Assembly: GCF_004348735.1 (NCBI RefSeq)
Contig: NZ_SMKT01000055.1
Span: 1-49,872, forward strand
DNA: 49,872 nucleotides
Direction: 5' to 3'
Origin: Actinomadura sp. KC06
GTDB lineage: Bacteria > Actinomycetota > Actinomycetes > Streptosporangiales > Streptosporangiaceae
The position numbers and the translations under genes are program-made. Below, piece after piece: positions 32,734 to 40,301 of the stretch (within the stretch, counting starts at the first letter, position 1; every line of letters starts with the position of its first letter). The notes under the pieces were generated by a model. That model was given only the letters and a program-made list of their open reading frames with translations, was not told the origin of the DNA and searched no databases.

Positions 32734-34705
32734 GACGAGCCTGACCGAGCGGCTGCTGTACGCCGCCGGAGTCATCGACGAGCTCGGCAGCGTGGACGAC
32801 GGCAGTGCCCGGACCGACTCGCTGGCGCTGGAACGGCGGCGCGGGATCACCATCAAGTCCGCCGTCGTGTCCTTCGTCGTCGACACGGTCGCCGTCAACC
32901 TGATCGACACTCCCGGCCACCCGGACTTCATCGCCGAGGTGGAACGGGTGCTCGGCGTGCTCGACGGCGCGGTGCTGGTGGTCTCGGCGGTGGAGGGCGT
33001 CCAGGCGCAGACGCGGGTGCTGATGCGGGTCCTGCGCCGGCTGGGCATCCCGACGCTCGTCTTCGTCAACAAGGTCGACAGGCCCGGGGCGCAGGACGAG
33101 GACCTGCTGCGCAGCATCTCCGAACGGCTGACCACGGGCGTGATCGCGATGGGCTCGGTCGCCGGGCTCGGTACCCGCGACGCCCGCTGCACCCCCTACG
33201 GCGAGGCCGACCCCGGCTTCTCCGCCCGGCTGCTCGAACTGCTCGCCGAGAACGACGACGGCCTGCTCGACGCCTACCTGGAGGAGCGTCCGCCCGCCTA
33301 CCCGCGGCTCCGCGCGGAACTCGCCGCGCAGACCCGGCTGGGCCTCGTCCATCCGCTCTACTTCGGTTCGGCGATCACCGGTGCGGGCGTCCCCGACCTC
33401 ATCGGCGCCCTCACCGAGCTGCTGCCCGCCGCCGAGGGCCGCTCCGACGGGCCGGTGTCGGGCACCGTCTTCAAGATCGAGCGCGGTCCGGACGGAGAGC
33501 GGATCGCCTACGCGCGCCTGTTCTCCGGCACGGTCCGCGTCCGTGACCGGCTCCCCATCCGCCACGCCGAGCCGACGGCCGAGGAGGGGAAGGTCACCGC
33601 GATCGAGGTGTTCGACCAGGGGGAGGCCGCCGCACGGTCCGAGGCCGGGGCCGGGCTGATCGTCAGGATCCGCGGCCTGGACGGGGTCCGGGTCGGCGAT
33701 CCGATCGGGACCATCGCGCCGCCGAACCCGCGGGCCCGGCAGTTCGCTCCGCCGACCCTGGAAACGGTCGTCGTCCCGGGGGAGCGGGCGGACCGGGGCG
33801 CACTCCACCTCGCCCTCTCCCAGCTGGCCGAGCAGGACCCGCTGATCGCGCTCCGGGAGGACCCGGTCCGGCGGGAGATCTCCGTCTCGCTCTACGGCGA
33901 GGTCCAGAAGGAGGTCGTCCAGGCCACGCTCGCCGACGACTTCGGCATCGAGGTGACCTTCCGGGAGACGACGACGATCTGCGTCGAGCGTCCGCGGGGG
34001 AGCGGGTCCGCACTGGAGATCATCGACACCGGGGCCAATCCGTTCCTCGGCACCGTCGGCCTGCGGGTCGACCCGGCGCCGCCCGGCTCGGGCGTGGAGT
34101 TCCGGCTCGGTGTGGAGCTCGGGGCGATGCCCTACACCTTCTTCCGCGCCGTCGAGGAGACCGTCCGGGAGACCCTGAACCAGGGCCTGCACGGGTGGCG
34201 GGTCACCGACTGCCTGGTGACCATGACCCACTCCGGCTACTGGCCGCGCCAGAGCCACGCCCACGGGACGTTCGACAAGAGCATGTCCAGCACGGCCGGC
34301 GACTTCCGCAATCTCACCCCGCTGGTCCTGATGGCGGCGCTGACCGAGGCAGGCACCGAGGTTCTCGAGCCCGTCCACCGGTTCCGGCTGGAGGTCCCCG
34401 CCTACGCCTATGGCGCGGTCCTGCCCGTTCTCGGACGCCTCCGCGCCGTGCCCGGGGAACCCGTGCCCATGGGCGACGTCTATCTGATCGAGGGCGAGAT
34501 CCCGGCCGCCCGCGTCCACGACCTGGAGCAGCGGCTACCCTCCCTGACCAGTGGTGAGGGTGTCCTGGAGTCGGCCTTCGGCCATTACGCACCCGTCCAA
34601 GGTCCCGCCCCGACTCGTCCCCGGACCGACCACGACCCGCTGAACAGGGAGGAGTACCTGCTGCGCGTCCTCCGCCGTGTCCGCTCCGACGGGTCGAGCC
34701 ACTGA
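32687..34705 (+). CDS. Tetracycline-resistance ribosomal protection protein, Otr(A)/Tet family
   Basis: A 672-aa EF-G-like GTPase. The G domain has LAHVDAGKTS (G1), RRRGITI (G2), DTPGHPDF (G3), NKVD (G4) and FGSA (G5). Domain II (about 250-340), III (from FAPPTLETVV), IV and V follow. The domain IV loop before DFRNLTPLVL is unusually long (THSGYWPRQSHAHG then FDKSMSSTAG), where Tet(M) has YSPVST. Members dislodge tetracycline from the 30S A site with GTP hydrolysis; Otr(A) protects a producer. GTG 32687 has AAGGGG 11 nt upstream. It lies beside the recombinase module, so mobility is plausible. A self-protection or general translation role is the alternative. Confidence 0.85.
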   Translation: MRTLNLGILAHVDAGKTSLTERLLYAAGVIDELGSVDDGSARTDSLALERRRGITIKSAVVSFVVDTVAVNLIDTPGHPDFIAEVERVLGVLDGAVLVVSAVEGVQAQTRVLMRVLRRLGIPTLVFVNKVDRPGAQDEDLLRSISERLTTGVIAMGSVAGLGTRDARCTPYGEADPGFSARLLELLAENDDGLLDAYLEERPPAYPRLRAELAAQTRLGLVHPLYFGSAITGAGVPDLIGALTELLPAAEGRSDGPVSGTVFKIERGPDGERIAYARLFSGTVRVRDRLPIRHAEPTAEEGKVTAIEVFDQGEAAARSEAGAGLIVRIRGLDGVRVGDPIGTIAPPNPRARQFAPPTLETVVVPGERADRGALHLALSQLAEQDPLIALREDPVRREISVSLYGEVQKEVVQATLADDFGIEVTFRETTTICVERPRGSGSALEIIDTGANPFLGTVGLRVDPAPPGSGVEFRLGVELGAMPYTFFRAVEETVRETLNQGLHGWRVTDCLVTMTHSGYWPRQSHAHGTFDKSMSSTAGDFRNLTPLVLMAALTEAGTEVLEPVHRFRLEVPAYAYGAVLPVLGRLRAVPGEPVPMGDVYLIEGEIPAARVHDLEQRLPSLTSGEGVLESAFGHYAPVQGPAPTRPRTDHDPLNREEYLLRVLRRVRSDGSSH

Positions 34706-34781
34706 CGCGGGACCGGAGTCCGCCAGGGGTCAGGGTTCGCTGAGGGCCCGTGAGCGGGACGCGACAGCGGCCCGGCCTGGC

Positions 34782-35504
34782 CTACGCGGCCAGCTTCTCG
34801 AGGCCGGTCCGGACCCAGCTGAGGCCCAGTTCGTCGGCCAGGTTCCGAGCGGTCTCGATGAGCGTGGCGCGTTCAGGATCGTCCTCGGGCAGCTCACCGG
34901 CGAGCAGCAGTTGGGCCGCAGCGATCTGCGGACGGATGCCGGCCGCGGAGCGCAGGTGAAGCGAGCGCCGCAGCATGCGCAGCCCCTCGTCACGATCGCC
35001 GTCGTTGATCACATGCCAGGCCAGGTGGCGGAGCACGATGGACTCGAGGATCAAGTCGCCTTCCTGGTGGGCGGCCTGTAGGGCCTTGGCGTAGTGCGCC
35101 TTCGCGGCAGCGCTGTCTTCGCGGACGTTGTCGAGGAGCGCACCCCAGTGGAACTGGGCCCATCCGTGCGTCGTCGGGTCGGCGGCGGCGAAACGGTACC
35201 CGGCCTCTGCGGTCTCGTAGTCCCCTTGCAGCGGGTCCAGCTGGAAGAGCAGACGGGTGTAGGCGAGCCGGGCGGTGAGTAGACGAGCTTGCAGCGATTC
35301 CGGATCGAGGGCCGCTATCGCGTCGGCTGCGGCTTCGATTCCGTCGACTCGGAACAAGAACCGCTCGTACAGGATCTCGGCCTTCAGTTCGAGCGCTTCG
35401 GTGCCCTGTTCTTCGGCCAGCAGCGCGGCGGCGTGATCCCAGTCACCGAGCACGAAGAGGCGGCGGGCCACGTCAAGGTGTGTGTAGGCGTCATTAGCGA
35501 TCAT
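34782..35504 (-). CDS. TPR-like repeat protein of unknown function
   Basis: A 240-aa soluble all-helical protein. Helix pairs such as AYTHLDVARRLFVLGDWDHAAALLAEE, LQARLLTARLAYTRLLFQLDP, DYETAEAGYRFAAADPTTHGWAQFHWGALLDNV and AAKAHYAKALQAAHQEGDLILESIVLRHLAWHV have the spacing of tetratricopeptide repeats (about five to six). No enzyme motif. TAATGT lies 7 nt before the ATG (leaderless). The start codon sits inside an inverted repeat GTAGGC-N18-GCCTAC, mirrored at the divergent GNAT gene, and both proteins begin with M-x-x-N-x-A-Y-T. Codon GC3 is lower than in surrounding genes, consistent with transfer. A protein-protein scaffold is likely. Confidence 0.75.
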   Translation of the reverse strand: MIANDAYTHLDVARRLFVLGDWDHAAALLAEEQGTEALELKAEILYERFLFRVDGIEAAADAIAALDPESLQARLLTARLAYTRLLFQLDPLQGDYETAEAGYRFAAADPTTHGWAQFHWGALLDNVREDSAAAKAHYAKALQAAHQEGDLILESIVLRHLAWHVINDGDRDEGLRMLRRSLHLRSAAGIRPQIAAAQLLLAGELPEDDPERATLIETARNLADELGLSWVRTGLEKLAA

Positions 35505-35513
35505 GCTGCCTAC
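35484..35513. promoter_or_regulatory. Inverted repeat spanning the TPR gene start codon
   Basis: GTAGGC (35484-35489) and GCCTAC (35508-35513) separated by 18 nt, enclosing the ATG of the minus-strand TPR gene (35504). It has the same dimensions as the element at 35650-35679. Confidence 0.7.
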
Positions 35514-35535
35514 ATTAAGAGCCGAGAATGTAGGC
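35508..35535. promoter_or_regulatory. 9-bp inverted repeat in the TPR/GNAT gap
   Basis: GCCTACATT (35508-35516) and AATGTAGGC (35527-35535), perfect arms around 10 nt. The left arm is shared with the start-codon repeat of the TPR gene. Two more GTAGGC copies lie at 35604 and 35650. Confidence 0.7.
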
Positions 35536-35649
35536 GGTCAAGCACACTACGACGACTACATGCGCGACCGGGGTTGGACGGCCAGGCAGGTCGGATCAGC
35601 GACGTAGGCAACGTTGCGCACTTGACCACCTACCTCTGACGCCCGCATA

Positions 35650-35679
35650 GTAGGCGGTATGAGGACGAATGCCGCCTAC
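35650..35679. promoter_or_regulatory. Inverted repeat spanning the GNAT gene start codon
   Basis: GTAGGC (35650-35655) and GCCTAC (35674-35679) with 18 nt between, enclosing ATG 35659. CATAGT overlaps its left edge 7 nt before the ATG, so a leaderless promoter, start codon and operator coincide. Confidence 0.7.
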
Positions 35680-36276
35680 ACGTCCGGTGAGGATGCCGCG
35701 CGGGCCAAGAAGAGTTCCTTTCTCGCCGACATCGACTTGGGGCAGGGGCTGCGGCTGCGCACCTTGACGGCACATGACGTCGCCCTCGTGGTCGAGGCCA
35801 CCGGCGCCGAGACGGCACAGGCCCTCTGGGGGCCGCGTCCGGCCGGTCCCTACACAACTCGCGACGCGCGCGAGGCGCTGACCGCCTGGGATCCAGAGGC
35901 GGGACGCCAAGCGTCCTACGGAATCCTCAAGCACAACCGCCTGCTCGGTGCCCTGGGGCTGATGATCGACGGCCCGCAGAGCGCAGAACTGGCCTACTGG
36001 GTGCGTCCGGAAAGCCGACGCCAAGGCCTGGCCCTGCGCGGTATCCGAGCGCTGACCCGCTGGACGCACGACGAACTGGGCCTAAGCCGGATCTGGCTTG
36101 AGATCAACCCCGCCAACGCTCCCTCGCTGCGTCTGGCCGACCGCGCCGGCTACCGGTACGAACAACGCCTCCCACACCACTGCCGTACCTGGACCACAGC
36201 CGACCCCGACCACGACACCTGGCACGACTGCATGATCTGGGCGCACACCAACCCCATGACGCCACCAGCCAGCTGA
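35659..36276 (+). CDS. GNAT family N-acetyltransferase
   Basis: A 205-aa acetyltransferase. GLRLRTLTAHDVALVVEA begins the fold at about residue 29, and GALGLMIDGPQSAELAYWVRPESRRQGLALRGIRALTRW carries the acetyl-CoA loop (RRQGLA near 120). ISRIW-like LGLSRIWLEINPANAPSLRLADRAGYRYEQ completes the family. The C-terminus (HHCRTWTTADPDHDTWHDCMIWAHT) contains several His/Cys/Trp residues of unknown role. The first 28 residues are an extension starting M-R-T-N-A-A-Y-T, which mirrors the TPR protein's N-terminus. It is leaderless and divergent from the TPR gene with shared GTAGGC sites, so the two are probably co-regulated. Acceptor unknown. Confidence 0.88.
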   Translation: MRTNAAYTSGEDAARAKKSSFLADIDLGQGLRLRTLTAHDVALVVEATGAETAQALWGPRPAGPYTTRDAREALTAWDPEAGRQASYGILKHNRLLGALGLMIDGPQSAELAYWVRPESRRQGLALRGIRALTRWTHDELGLSRIWLEINPANAPSLRLADRAGYRYEQRLPHHCRTWTTADPDHDTWHDCMIWAHTNPMTPPAS

Positions 36277-36886
36277 ACCCAATCCACCACCGACGCCTGG
36301 TCTATCGCGTTGTCGGTACCGGGACCAGTTCCGGCTGCAGGTCGACGGTCCTCTCGGACGGAATGCCGGGAACGGAGAACAGTTCCGACATCGAGGGCCA
36401 GCTCCGATAGGGCCCTTCCTGAGCCCGTCGAACCTCGAGCTCTCGCCGCCGCGATCGCCGCGACCGAGAAGGCGGCGTGCTTCCCGAACTTGTCGTGCAC
36501 GCCGGGGGCAGCCAGGCGCGACCCATGACCTGCGGTTCGCGTCCGCCTCTGTTCGGCGCTGCAAAGGAGCGGTGGCCGGGACCGTCCGGCTGCTGCCTTG
36601 TCTACTCGGGGGACGGGCGGCTCGGCGGCGTGTTCCGCGCCACGCCTCCTGGCCAGTCTCGGCAACTGCGATGGCTGTTTCCTGAGTAGGGTCTTCGGTC
36701 TGGTGTTCTGGGGAGCCGGTCTGTGCGCGTGCCGGCGGGCCTCGTCCGGTGCGGGCACCCTGGGCGGTGACGGCCCGAACGAAGTCCTGGAAAACTCAGC
36801 GCTCTTCCGGTGTCGAGAATGTGGCGCCGGCTCCGTCCTAGGTGCATCAGCGGCCGCAGGGGCCGCACGACGAGGAAGGAATCGCC
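36277..36886. other. 610-bp region without a recognisable gene
   Basis: Short frames exist on both strands, but none has a start with ribosome site plus a recognisable product, and the GC bias at third positions is weak. The last 76 bp hold the promoter of the VOC gene. The rest may be decayed sequence at the edge of the accessory island. Confidence 0.5.
36811..36837 (+). promoter_or_regulatory. ECF42-type promoter upstream of the VOC gene
   Basis: TGTCGA (36811-36816), 17 nt, CGTC (36834-36837), 49 bp before the VOC start. Same elements and spacing as at 38004-38030 and, on the minus strand, 21414-21388. Confidence 0.7.
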
Positions 36887-37327
36887 ATGACGATCCGGCG
36901 GATGGACAACGTGCTCATCGTTGTCGAAGATCTTGAGGCCGCTATCGCGTTCTTCGCCGAACTGGGCATGGAGCAGGAGGGCAGGACGGTCGTCGAGGGG
37001 GACTGGGCCGGGCGTGTCATCGGGCTCGAGGGCGTCCGTACCGACATCGTCATGATGCGGACCCCGGACGGCCACGGGCGGGTCGAGCTATCGAAGTTCC
37101 ACACGCCGGCGGCGATCAGCAGTGAGCCACGGAACGCTCCGGCGAACACGCTGGGCATGCGACGCATCATGTTCCTCGTCGAAGACCTCGACGACGTCAT
37201 CGCCCGCCTGCGCACGCATGGTGCCGAGCTCGTCGGCGAGGTGGCGCAGTTCGAGGACAGCTACCGGCTCTGTTTCATCCGCGGCCCCGAGGGGCTCATT
37301 CTCGGGCTGTCCGAGCAGCTTGGCTGA
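36887..37327 (+). CDS. VOC family (glyoxalase-like) protein
   Basis: A 146-aa vicinal-oxygen-chelate protein made of two beta-alpha-beta-beta-beta halves. The first is MDNVLIVVEDLEAAIAFFAELGMEQEG, the second RRIMFLVEDLDDVIARLRTHGAELVGEV and ending FIRGPEGLILGLSEQL. The Glu of GPEGL is the usual metal ligand; a His ligand may be in ELSKFHTP. These proteins include glyoxalases, dioxygenases and resistance proteins; the substrate is undetermined. GAGGAAGGA precedes the ATG. An ECF42-type promoter lies 49 bp upstream, and the next genes on the same strand (PPOX, YCII, ECF42) follow with small gaps. It is probably part of the ECF42 response. Confidence 0.88.
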   Translation: MTIRRMDNVLIVVEDLEAAIAFFAELGMEQEGRTVVEGDWAGRVIGLEGVRTDIVMMRTPDGHGRVELSKFHTPAAISSEPRNAPANTLGMRRIMFLVEDLDDVIARLRTHGAELVGEVAQFEDSYRLCFIRGPEGLILGLSEQLG

Positions 37328-37409
37328 CGCCCCGCTCGCAGCCGGCCCGCGACCAGCCAGAAAACGACCCGCTGGACGGACCAAGGAACAACGACGAAAA
37401 GGGCTGACC

Positions 37410-37910
37410 GTGCAACCGAACGAGATCACCGAAGTTCTCAACCGGCCGCTCGCGCAGGAGCTGCTGGCCCGCGACGTGACCCGCATGGCCTACGTCGCCA
37501 AGGACGGCACACCCCGCAACATCCCGATCATCTTCGCCTGGAACGGATCGGAGATCGTCGTGTGCACGCCGAAGAACTCCCCGAAGCTCCCTGCCTTGAA
37601 GCAGAACCCGATGGTCGCCTTCACCATCGACACCGAGGCGCACCCGCCCAAGATCCTGCTCATCCGCGGCCGGGCCGAGCTGGACTACGTCGACGGCATC
37701 CCGGACGAGTACCTCCAGTCGACCAGCACCTATGACATGTCGCCCGAGCAGCGGGTCGAGTGGGAGGCGGAGGTGCGTTCGCTCTACCGGGACGGCATGG
37801 TCCGGGTCGTCGTGACCCCGACGTGGGCGAAGCTGATCGACTTCGAGACGACCCTGCCGAGCGCGGTCGAGGAACTGATCCAGCAGCGGGCGGAACGCCA
37901 GCGCGGCTGA
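37410..37910 (+). CDS. Pyridoxamine 5'-phosphate oxidase-like (split-barrel flavin) protein
   Basis: A 166-aa protein of the PNPOx-like split barrel. It shows EVLNRPLAQELLARDVTRMAYVAKDGTPRNIPIIFAWNGSEIVVCTPKNSPKLPALKQNPMVAFTIDTE, the typical order of strands forming the FMN/F420 site, then ILLIRGRAELDYVDGI and a C-terminal helix. Likely an FMN- or F420-dependent reductase/oxidase; the cofactor is not decidable from sequence. GTG 37410 has AAGGG 8 nt upstream. It sits 82 bp after the VOC gene and before the YCII-ECF42 pair, probably within the same regulon. Confidence 0.85.
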   Translation: MQPNEITEVLNRPLAQELLARDVTRMAYVAKDGTPRNIPIIFAWNGSEIVVCTPKNSPKLPALKQNPMVAFTIDTEAHPPKILLIRGRAELDYVDGIPDEYLQSTSTYDMSPEQRVEWEAEVRSLYRDGMVRVVVTPTWAKLIDFETTLPSAVEELIQQRAERQRG

Positions 37911-38003
37911 CCGGCGCACAGCCCCGCAAAGGGAATCCCCGCGCCTCGGCCCCCACCGCGGTACACGGAATCTCCAAAATCCGCCGAAAATGTCGCGACG
38001 GGA

Positions 38004-38030
38004 TGTCGAGGATCCGCGTCCGGTTCCGTC
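38004..38030 (+). promoter_or_regulatory. ECF42-type promoter of the second YCII-ECF42 pair
   Basis: TGTCGA (38004-38009), 17 nt, CGTC (38027-38030), 50 bp before the YCII ATG. Confidence 0.75.
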
Positions 38031-38080
38031 CCCGCAGTGAACACGGCCGGCACGGGCCGTACCGCACCAAGGAGAACCTG

Positions 38081-38488
38081 ATGGCCAAGTACCTGCTGCT
38101 CAAGCACTACCGGGGCGCGCCGGCGCCGGTCAACGACGTGGCGATGGACCAGTGGACGCCCGAGGAGATCTCGGCGCACATGAAGTACATGGAGGACTTC
38201 GCCGCCCGGCTGGAGACCACCGGCGAGTTCGTCGAGGCCCAGGCGCTGGCCCCGGAGGGCGCGTTCGTCCGCCACGACGGCGAGGGGCGGCCGCCCGTCA
38301 CCGACGGCCCGTTCGCCGAGACCAAGGACCTGATCGCCGGCTGGATGGTGATCGACGTCGACAGCTACGAGCGGGCGCTCGAGCTGGCCGGGCAGCTGTC
38401 GGCGGCCCCGGGCGCGGGCGGCGAGCCGATCCGCGAGTGGCTCGAGGTGCGCCCGTTCATGGCCGCGCCCCCGACCATCACGGAGTGA
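38081..38488 (+). CDS. YCII-related (DGPF) protein, ECF42 partner
   Basis: A 135-aa DGPF-family protein: MAKYLLLKHYRGAP start, TPEEISAHMKYMEDFAARLETTGEFVEAQALAP, then the signature VTDGPFAETKDLIAGWMVIDVDS and the end IREWLEVRPFM. The family is universally linked to ECF42 sigma factors and may be effectors or sensors of the response; no activity is established. AAGGAG precedes the ATG. The stop overlaps the GTG of the ECF42 gene (GTGA), tying their translation. It is clearly paralogous to the YCII gene at 20.9-21.3 kb but diverged; both retain DGP(F/Y)xET. Confidence 0.93.
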   Translation: MAKYLLLKHYRGAPAPVNDVAMDQWTPEEISAHMKYMEDFAARLETTGEFVEAQALAPEGAFVRHDGEGRPPVTDGPFAETKDLIAGWMVIDVDSYERALELAGQLSAAPGAGGEPIREWLEVRPFMAAPPTITE

Positions 38489-39639
38489 CGTACGTGGACG
38501 AAGCACGGCTGCGGGCCCTCACCCCCGCCGTGATCGGGATCCTCGGCCGCCGCGGAGCAGACTTCGCGGCGGCCGAGGACGCCGTGCAGGACGCGCTGGT
38601 CGAGGCGGTGCGCGTGTGGCCGCGGGATCCGCCGCAGGACCCCAAGGGCTGGCTGGTCACGGTGGCCTGGCGCAAGTTCCTGGACGCCGCCCGCGCCGAC
38701 ACCGCCCGGCGGCACCGCGAGGAGCGCGTCGAGGCCGAGCCCGTGCCCGGCCCGGGTGAGGCGGTGGACGACACGCTCCAGCTGTACTTCCTGTGCGCGC
38801 ACCCGTCCCTGACACCGGCCTCGGCCGTCGCGCTCACGCTACGCGCCGTCGGCGGACTGACCACGCGCCAGATCGCGCAGGCCTACCTCGTGCCGGAGGC
38901 GACCATGGCCCAGCGCATCAGCCGGGCCAAACGGACGGTGGCGGGCGTCAGGCTGAACCGGCCCGGGGACGTAGCGACGGTGCTGCGCGTGCTGTACCTG
39001 ATCTTCAACGAGGGCTACTCGGGCGACGTCGACCTCGCGGCCGAGGCGATCCGGCTCGCCCGCCAGGTGGCGTCCAAGACCGGCCATGAGGAGGCCGCGG
39101 GGCTGCTGGCGCTCATGCTGCTGCACCACGCGCGGCGCCCGGCCCGCACCGGCCCCGACGGCAGGCTCGTCCCGCTGGCCGAGCAGGACCGCGGCCTGTG
39201 GAACACGTGCCTGATCAGCGAGGGCGTCGGCATCCTGCAGGCGGCCCTCGCCCGCGACCGCCTGGGCGAGTACCAGGCCCAGGCCGCCATCGCCGCGCTC
39301 CACGCCGACGCCCCGGCGGCCGAGGAGACCGACTGGGTGCAGATCGTCGAGTGGTACGACGAACTGGTGCGCATCACCGCAAGCCCGGTGGCCCGCCTCA
39401 ACCGGGCGGTCGCGGTCGGCGAGGCGGACGGCCCGCGCGCCGGTCTGGCGGCCCTGGCGGAGCTCGACCCCTCCCTGCCCCGCCACACCGCCGCCGCGGC
39501 CTACCTCCACGAGCGCGCCGGCGACCCGGACACCGCGGCACGGCTCTACGCCGAAGCCGCCCAGTCAGCGACAAGCCTCCCCGAACGCGGCCACCTCACC
39601 CGGCAAGCCGCCCGCCTCAACGCCCAACGACGCGCCTGA
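38485..39639 (+). CDS. ECF42-type RNA polymerase sigma factor
   Basis: A 384-aa ECF42 factor, second in the window. Region 2 (ADFAAAEDAVQDALVEAVRVWP) and region 4 (LRAVGGLTTRQIAQAYLVPEATMAQRISRAKRTV) are followed by the roughly 200-residue TPR-like tail with LAAEAIRLARQVASKTGHEEAAGLLALMLLHHARRPAR, EETDWVQIVEWYDELVRI and PERGHLTRQAARL at the end. The tail is required for activity in studied members. Start GTG 38485 overlaps the YCII stop. With two ECF42-type promoters upstream (before VOC and before YCII), it should activate its own operon and the VOC/PPOX genes. No anti-sigma factor is present. Confidence 0.94.
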   Translation: MTYVDEARLRALTPAVIGILGRRGADFAAAEDAVQDALVEAVRVWPRDPPQDPKGWLVTVAWRKFLDAARADTARRHREERVEAEPVPGPGEAVDDTLQLYFLCAHPSLTPASAVALTLRAVGGLTTRQIAQAYLVPEATMAQRISRAKRTVAGVRLNRPGDVATVLRVLYLIFNEGYSGDVDLAAEAIRLARQVASKTGHEEAAGLLALMLLHHARRPARTGPDGRLVPLAEQDRGLWNTCLISEGVGILQAALARDRLGEYQAQAAIAALHADAPAAEETDWVQIVEWYDELVRITASPVARLNRAVAVGEADGPRAGLAALAELDPSLPRHTAAAAYLHERAGDPDTAARLYAEAAQSATSLPERGHLTRQAARLNAQRRA

Positions 39640-39803
39640 CCAGCCGAACCCACCCCATCCGCCGAAACCGCGGCATTCGAAGGCGGACGCCGATGTCCCC
39701 GGTGGCCAGCGATTGCTCACCGTCCAGCACCGCGCGTCCCGGTCCCAGGAACCGCCTCGTCCGAAAGACGACGTCGCCGTGCGAGCGCCGTCCGGCGGAC
39801 GGG

Positions 39804-39930
39804 TCAGCGCAGGGCGGTGAAGAAGGCGCGGATGTCGCCGGCCGGGAGGGCGGGCCGTTCCATCGCGGCGAAGTGGCCGGCGCGGTCGAACGCCGTCCAG
39901 TGGACGGCGACGCCGCGCGTCGTGCGCGAT
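39804..39930 (-). pseudogene. C-terminal remnant of an epoxide-hydrolase-like alpha/beta hydrolase
   Basis: Only the last 40 or so codons survive: VAVHWTAFDRAGHFAAMERPALPAGDIRAFFTALR then TGA. The W-x-x-F-D-R-x-G-H-F-A-A-M-E pattern, with the catalytic His in GHF, is the C-terminal end of epoxide-hydrolase-type proteins. Upstream sequence belongs to another remnant on the opposite strand, so the body of the gene is lost. Confidence 0.6.
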
Positions 39931-39985
39931 GCGGGGCTCGCGGGGGTGGAGGTCTCAGGCCTGGGTGCTGCTGCGCGCGCTCCGA

Positions 39986-40183
39986 TCGAGGCGCGCCGAA
40001 CGGCTCACGCCTGCGGCGGGCCTGCTGCAGAGCCTGGACGAGGAGACGGCCGTGCTGGAGACGGGCGGTGACTCGCTGCACGATCTGGCCGGGTGCCTGG
40101 GCAGCCTCGATGTGGAGTTCACCGTCCTGGAGCCCGCGGAGCTACGCGGCCACCTGCGCGTCCTCGCCCGCCGTCCCGCCTCT
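39986..40183 (+). pseudogene. C-terminal remnant of a WYL-domain regulator
   Basis: The frame RAERLTPAAGLLQSLDEETAVLETGGDSLHDLAGCLGSLDVEFTVLEPAELRGHLRVLARR matches the WCX/C-terminal part of YafY-type WYL regulators (compare the ending of the regulators at 12.2 and 41.6 kb). No HTH or WYL domain precedes it. It abuts the hydrolase remnant, which reads toward the other side, so a deletion has removed both 5' parts. Confidence 0.6.
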
Positions 40184-40301
40184 GGACCGGGCTTGCGGCG
40201 GCGCGCGGGCGGTCTGGGTGGTGCGGACACGGCGGGGTCTCGTGATAGGTCTCGACCGAGGCTATTCTCGGGCCCTCGTCTGAGAGGCACGGGAGGCTGC
40301 G

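Noticed and set aside
32684..34519. A 611-codon minus-strand frame opposite the ribosomal-protection gene
   Set aside because: Gly/Asp/His-rich composition, no family resemblance; mirror of the GTPase gene.
36082..36758. Possible transposase or permease remnant on the minus strand
   Set aside because: Fragments look hydrophobic in places but match no family in consistent order.
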